Below, in pieces: positions 60,605 to 64,000 of a DNA stretch of 64,000 nucleotides (position 1 is its first letter; each line of letters starts with the position of its first letter). The translations under genes and the position numbers were made by a program. The stretch covers positions 15,800 to 79,799 of the forward strand of contig DXZU01000033.1 in the NCBI GenBank assembly GCA_019419525.1, in the 5' to 3' direction. The notes under the pieces were generated by a model that ran no database searches, had not been told where the DNA came from, and worked only from the letters and a program-made list of their open reading frames with translations. The DNA is from Collinsella sp. Its GTDB lineage: Bacteria; Actinomycetota; Coriobacteriia; Coriobacteriales; Coriobacteriaceae.

Positions 60605-62563
60605 ATGGCGATTCGGACGATGGGGCCGAGCGGACAATACGAGACTGGATTGGATGCTGCCGGTGCGGCGCTACCCGAGCTGCTGGCGCCGGCGGGCGGG
60701 CTCGACCAGATGCTTGCGGCCATCGCCGCGGGTGCCGATGCCATCTATGCGGGGTTGGGCGGCTTTAACGCCCGTGTGAGCGCCCATGGCTTTACGGATG
60801 ACGAGTTTGCGCGCGGCTGCGCCGTGGCGCATGCCCATGGCGTGCGTGTGTACGTAACGCTCAACGTGTTCGTGTTTGACGATGAGTTGTCCGACGCGGT
60901 GGCGTTGGGAGCTCATGCACTGGAGTTGGGCGCCGATGCTCTGATTGTCGCCGATGCCGGGTTGGCCTGCGCGCTGCGCGCGGCGATTCCCGGGGTCGAG
61001 ATTCACCTGTCCACGCAGGCGGGCGCTCATAGCGAGAGCGCCGTGCGGCTTGCCGCCGATGAGCTTGGGGTCGAGCGCGTGACGACGGCACGCGAGCTGA
61101 CGGTCGACGAGATTGCGGCGCTATGTGCCACGGGCGTGCCCATCGAGGTATTCTGCCACGGTGCGATTTGCATCGGCTATTCGGGGGCGTGCGAGTTCTC
61201 GGCCCTGCGGCGTGGGCGCTCGGCGATGCGCGGCGACTGCACGCAGCCGTGCCGTTTGGCGTACGACCTGGTGGACGAGGCTGGACAGAGCGTTGTCGCC
61301 GTCGAGGGAGATCGCCTGCTGTGCCCGCGTGACTATCTGGGTATTGCGCATCTGCCCGAGCTTGTAGATGCCGGCGTGGCGTCGCTCAAGATCGAGGGGC
61401 GCATGAAGAACCCTGATTACGTATTCAACGTGGTGCGGGTGTGGCGCCGGGCACTCGATATGCTGCGCGACGGCGCGTGGGACCCCGGTGCCGTGGAAGA
61501 GCTCGAGCGCGAGCTGGGAAGGTCGTTTAACCGTGGGTTTACCGATGCGTACCTGCGAGGACGTTCGGGTGCCGAGCTTATGAGCTTTGAGCGTGCGATC
61601 AACCAAGGTGTGCGCGTGGGACGCCTGGTGGCCGTTGGCCACGAAGAGGTAACCGTTGAGCTCGATGCCGCCGTGGCGGCGGGTGACACGCTCGAGATTC
61701 GGTTCTATCCGGGTGCCGACGCGCGTCCCGATGTGCCCAAGCGCTGGCCGCAGGTGCCCTGTCCGGTGGATGCCGCGGCGGGGGAGCGCGTCGTCGTGCA
61801 TTGCAAGCGTAAGGTTGACACGGGCTGCGAGGTGTACCTGATTCGCAGCGCCGGCGTGTTGGATCAGACGGCGGCGGTGTTGGAGCGCATGCGGGCCGAG
61901 GCGGATGCGATTGCGCCCGTTGCGCGTGCCGTTGAGGTGCTGCCCTTTGAGGGCGTTACGGTGGATGGCGGTGCGTCGACGGAGTTGGTGGAGTGCGCGG
62001 TTCCCGCTCGCATGGTTTTTGCTTGGCAGCTGATGGATGCCGACCCGCGCGGAGAACTCGATTTGTCCGACGCTGTTGTGGTGCTTGACGAGGTGTGCCG
62101 CACGTGTGACGCTGACTGGACCCGCTCACTGATGCAGCGTGCCGGGCGCGTTGTCTGCCGCAACCTGGGACAGGTGGTGATCGCTCGCGAGCTGGGCGTG
62201 ACGTTTGACGTGGCGGCGCCGGTGTTCTGCGCGAATCGGGCCACGCTTACCTGGCTGCGCGGACTCGGTGCGGGGCGGGTGTACTTGCCGGCCGAGTTGC
62301 TCGGCAATGATGCGGAGCGTATTGCCGAACTGGCTGCTGAACCCGGCGTCTGGGGTCCGATCGACGCCGACCGTCCCGAGCTTATGGTGTGCGAGCACTG
62401 CCTGCTGACCGCCGAGGGCGTCTGCGCTACCGATGCGACGGGACAGGTCCGTTGCCGCGACTGCTTGCGTCGTCGGCAGGTACGCTATCTGGTCGAGCGT
62501 GACGGTACACGTCTGCCAGTTGCCATTGACGCATGCGGCAGGACGAGGATTTTCCTGTCGTAG
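60605..62563 (+). CDS. U32 family protein, short form
   Basis: 652 residues from the ATG at 60605 (AAGGAG upstream). LPELLAPAGGLDQMLAAIAAGADAIYAG, the signature IEVFCHGAICIGYSGACEFSA (near residue 180) and SLKIEGRMKNPDYVFNVVRVWRR match the longer paralogue at 10657. A Cys cluster near the C-terminus (CEHCLLTAEGVC, RCRDCLRRRQ) could hold an Fe-S centre. Same RNA-modification-type role proposed as for the paralogue, with a different target; this is inference. It is divergent from the penicillin-binding protein gene. Confidence 0.87.
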   Translation: MAIRTMGPSGQYETGLDAAGAALPELLAPAGGLDQMLAAIAAGADAIYAGLGGFNARVSAHGFTDDEFARGCAVAHAHGVRVYVTLNVFVFDDELSDAVALGAHALELGADALIVADAGLACALRAAIPGVEIHLSTQAGAHSESAVRLAADELGVERVTTARELTVDEIAALCATGVPIEVFCHGAICIGYSGACEFSALRRGRSAMRGDCTQPCRLAYDLVDEAGQSVVAVEGDRLLCPRDYLGIAHLPELVDAGVASLKIEGRMKNPDYVFNVVRVWRRALDMLRDGAWDPGAVEELERELGRSFNRGFTDAYLRGRSGAELMSFERAINQGVRVGRLVAVGHEEVTVELDAAVAAGDTLEIRFYPGADARPDVPKRWPQVPCPVDAAAGERVVVHCKRKVDTGCEVYLIRSAGVLDQTAAVLERMRAEADAIAPVARAVEVLPFEGVTVDGGASTELVECAVPARMVFAWQLMDADPRGELDLSDAVVVLDEVCRTCDADWTRSLMQRAGRVVCRNLGQVVIARELGVTFDVAAPVFCANRATLTWLRGLGAGRVYLPAELLGNDAERIAELAAEPGVWGPIDADRPELMVCEHCLLTAEGVCATDATGQVRCRDCLRRRQVRYLVERDGTRLPVAIDACGRTRIFLS

Positions 62564-62659
62564 GTGCCGCGTCGCGTCAGTTTGTTATCATATGAGAGTT
62601 TATGGACTTCCAGCACCGCCGTTTTCGGCGAGGGTGCTATAGCAAAAGGAGGATACCCA

Positions 62660-63871
62660 ATGCTGTCTGTTGACGAGCAAATGCGTATCATCACCTCGGG
62701 CGCCGCGCAGATCGTTCCCGAGGCCGACCTTCGCAAGAAGCTTGAGAAGGGCGAGCCCCTCAACATCAAGCTCGGCGTCGACCCCACCAGCCCCGACCTG
62801 CACCTGGGCCACGCCGTGCCGCTGCGCAAGATGCGTCAGTTCCAGGACCTGGGCCACAACGTCACCCTCATCATCGGCAACGGTACCGCGTTGATTGGCG
62901 ACCCTTCGGGCAAGAATTCCACCCGTCCGCAGCTTTCGCAGGAGCAGATCGAGGCCAATGCCGAGACCTACGTGAGCCAGGCCATGAAGATCCTGGATCC
63001 CGAGAAGACCACCATCGTGCACAACGGTGACTGGATCCTTTCGATGGATCTGTCCGGTCTGCTGCAGGTGTGCTCCAAGTTCACCGTCGCCCGCATCCTC
63101 GAGCGCGACGACTTTACCAAGCGCTACCAGTCTCAGACGCCGATCGCCCTGCATGAGTTCCTGTATCCCGTGATGCAGGCTTTCGACTCTGTGCAGATCA
63201 AGGCCGACGTGGAGATGGGCGGCACCGACCAGCTCTTCAACCTGCTCGCTGGTCGCGAGCTCATGGAGAAGATGGGTATGGAGCCGCAGATCGCGCTTAC
63301 CATGCCGCTGCTCGAGGGCACCGATGGCGTGCGCAAGATGTCCAAGTCCTACGGCAACTACATCGGCCTGACCGATGCTCCCAAGGATATGTTCGGCAAG
63401 ACCATGTCCATTCCCGACGAGATGATCGGCAAGTACTATCGTCTGGCCAGCTCGCTCACCCCGGCCGAGGTCGACAAGATCGACGCTGCTCTGGCCGATG
63501 GTTCCGCCGATCCCTATGAGCTCAAGCGCGCACTGGGCCGCGACCTGTGCGACACCTACCACGGCGCTGGCGCCGGCGACGAGGCTCAGGCCGAGTTCGA
63601 CCGCGTGTTCAAGGAGGGCCAGCTTGCCGACTTCCCCGAGAAGCACGTTGAGCTGACCGTCAACGACGAGGGCCAGATTTACCTCGCCGGCCTGCTCAAG
63701 GACCTGGGTCTTTCTGCCAGCGCCGGCCAGGCCCGTCGCGATATCGACGGCGGCGGCGTCAAGATCAACGGCAAGGCCGTGGCTCCCAAGAGCTACAACA
63801 TCGATCCCAGCGCCCTCAAGCTGGGCGACACCCTTTCCGTAGGCAAGCGCAAGGGCTTCAAGCTTATTTAG
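62660..63871 (+). CDS. tyrS: tyrosyl-tRNA synthetase
   Basis: 403 residues from the ATG at 62660 (AAAAGGAGG upstream); in-frame codons before it lie outside the gene. The HIGH-type motif is PDLHLGHAV (near residue 45), the KMSKS motif RKMSKSYGN (near residue 228), and a C-terminal S4 domain (SASAGQARRDIDGGGVKINGKAV). The class-IIb-like HLGH form is the TyrZ-type enzyme. A hairpin with AGCACC/GGGTGCT lies in the 96-base upstream region; no T-box is visible. Confidence 0.96.
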   Translation: MLSVDEQMRIITSGAAQIVPEADLRKKLEKGEPLNIKLGVDPTSPDLHLGHAVPLRKMRQFQDLGHNVTLIIGNGTALIGDPSGKNSTRPQLSQEQIEANAETYVSQAMKILDPEKTTIVHNGDWILSMDLSGLLQVCSKFTVARILERDDFTKRYQSQTPIALHEFLYPVMQAFDSVQIKADVEMGGTDQLFNLLAGRELMEKMGMEPQIALTMPLLEGTDGVRKMSKSYGNYIGLTDAPKDMFGKTMSIPDEMIGKYYRLASSLTPAEVDKIDAALADGSADPYELKRALGRDLCDTYHGAGAGDEAQAEFDRVFKEGQLADFPEKHVELTVNDEGQIYLAGLLKDLGLSASAGQARRDIDGGGVKINGKAVAPKSYNIDPSALKLGDTLSVGKRKGFKLI

Positions 63872-63898
63872 TTACGCGGTTTTACCAAACCGCGTAAC
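63871..63898 (+). terminator. hairpin after tyrS
   Basis: GTTACGCGGTTT (63871-63882) pairs perfectly with AAACCGCGTAAC (63887-63898), beginning inside the tyrS stop region. There is no T-run. A second inverted repeat (GCGGCAT/ATGCCGC) follows at 63946-63973; the remaining bases to 64000 show no gene. Confidence 0.6.
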
Positions 63899-64000
63899 CG
63901 GTCGACGCTGCAAGCCCGCCAGAGCGGCAATCTGCCTTTCAACTTCGGCGGCATGACCAGAAGGTCAATGCCGCCTCACTTCAAGGCACCTTGCCCGCTC

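Noticed and set aside
62564..62659. T-box leader of tyrS
   Set aside because: The region is under 100 bases and lacks a T-box sequence or specifier arm; only a small hairpin is seen.

Overview
The window looks like a chromosomal segment of a GC-rich anaerobic gut actinobacterium of the Coriobacteriia, most likely Collinsella or a close relative. This rests on the actinobacterial-style ribosomal protein gene order, GC-rich coding with SD-led starts, a strictly anaerobic selenium/molybdenum purine-catabolic cluster, an LAxTG-type surface protein and many intergenic palindromic repeats. The genus is inferred from overall character, not from a search.

Layout. 1-1287: end of a cation diffusion facilitator gene and a histidine phosphatase. 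1325-1475: a 41-nt perfect inverted-repeat element. 1737-7525: first half of the S10/spc ribosomal cluster (rplC-rplD-rplW-rplB-rpsS-rplV-rpsC-rplP-rpmC-rpsQ-rplN-rplX), lacking rpsJ, closed by a strong terminator. 8036-13828: a Gfo/Idh/MocA oxidoreductase with a DeoR regulator, an RluA pseudouridine synthase and a U32 protein on the other strand, and a RidA enamine deaminase. 13941-24324: regulator, xanthine/uracil-type permease, SsnA, YgfK, a four-cluster ferredoxin and a molybdenum hydroxylase. 24325-35241: an accessory block with palindromic repeat arrays, an AbiEi-like protein, a broken and an intact DUF4143 ATPase with phased upstream repeats, a candidate type I toxin-antitoxin locus, an exonuclease, a sortase-type surface protein and unknown proteins. 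35365-45281: second regulator, YgeX, YgeY, YgeW, MocA-like, dihydropyrimidinase-like, YqeC, YqeB and XdhC. 45607-55370: second half of the ribosomal cluster (rplE to rplQ with secY, adk, map, infA, rpmJ, rpoA). 55463-63871: truA, a glycosyltransferase, ArgR, a class A penicillin-binding protein, a second U32 protein and tyrS.

How it works together. The genes at 13941-24324 and 35365-45281 belong to the conserved anaerobic purine (xanthine/urate) degradation set of gut bacteria: uptake, selenium-dependent molybdenum hydroxylase with its Fe-S electron partners, ring and ureide hydrolases, a carbamoyltransferase that could feed ATP formation through carbamoyl phosphate, and 2,3-diaminopropionate ammonia-lyase releasing pyruvate and ammonia. 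MocA, XdhC, YqeB and YqeC would mature the Se/Mo cofactor, and two YheO/DauR-like sensors are the obvious regulators.

The most striking points are: (1) the ribosomal superoperon is split between rplX and rplE by about 38 kb of metabolic and accessory DNA; (2) the purine cluster is itself split by an 11-kb accessory block; (3) two arrays of a 48-bp palindromic unit repeat with a 62-bp period around an AbiEi-like gene; (4) two DUF4143 ATPase loci each carry exactly phased direct repeats upstream (23 bp and 33 bp periods); and (5) a convergent small-toxin/antisense-RNA candidate lies at 27288-27510.
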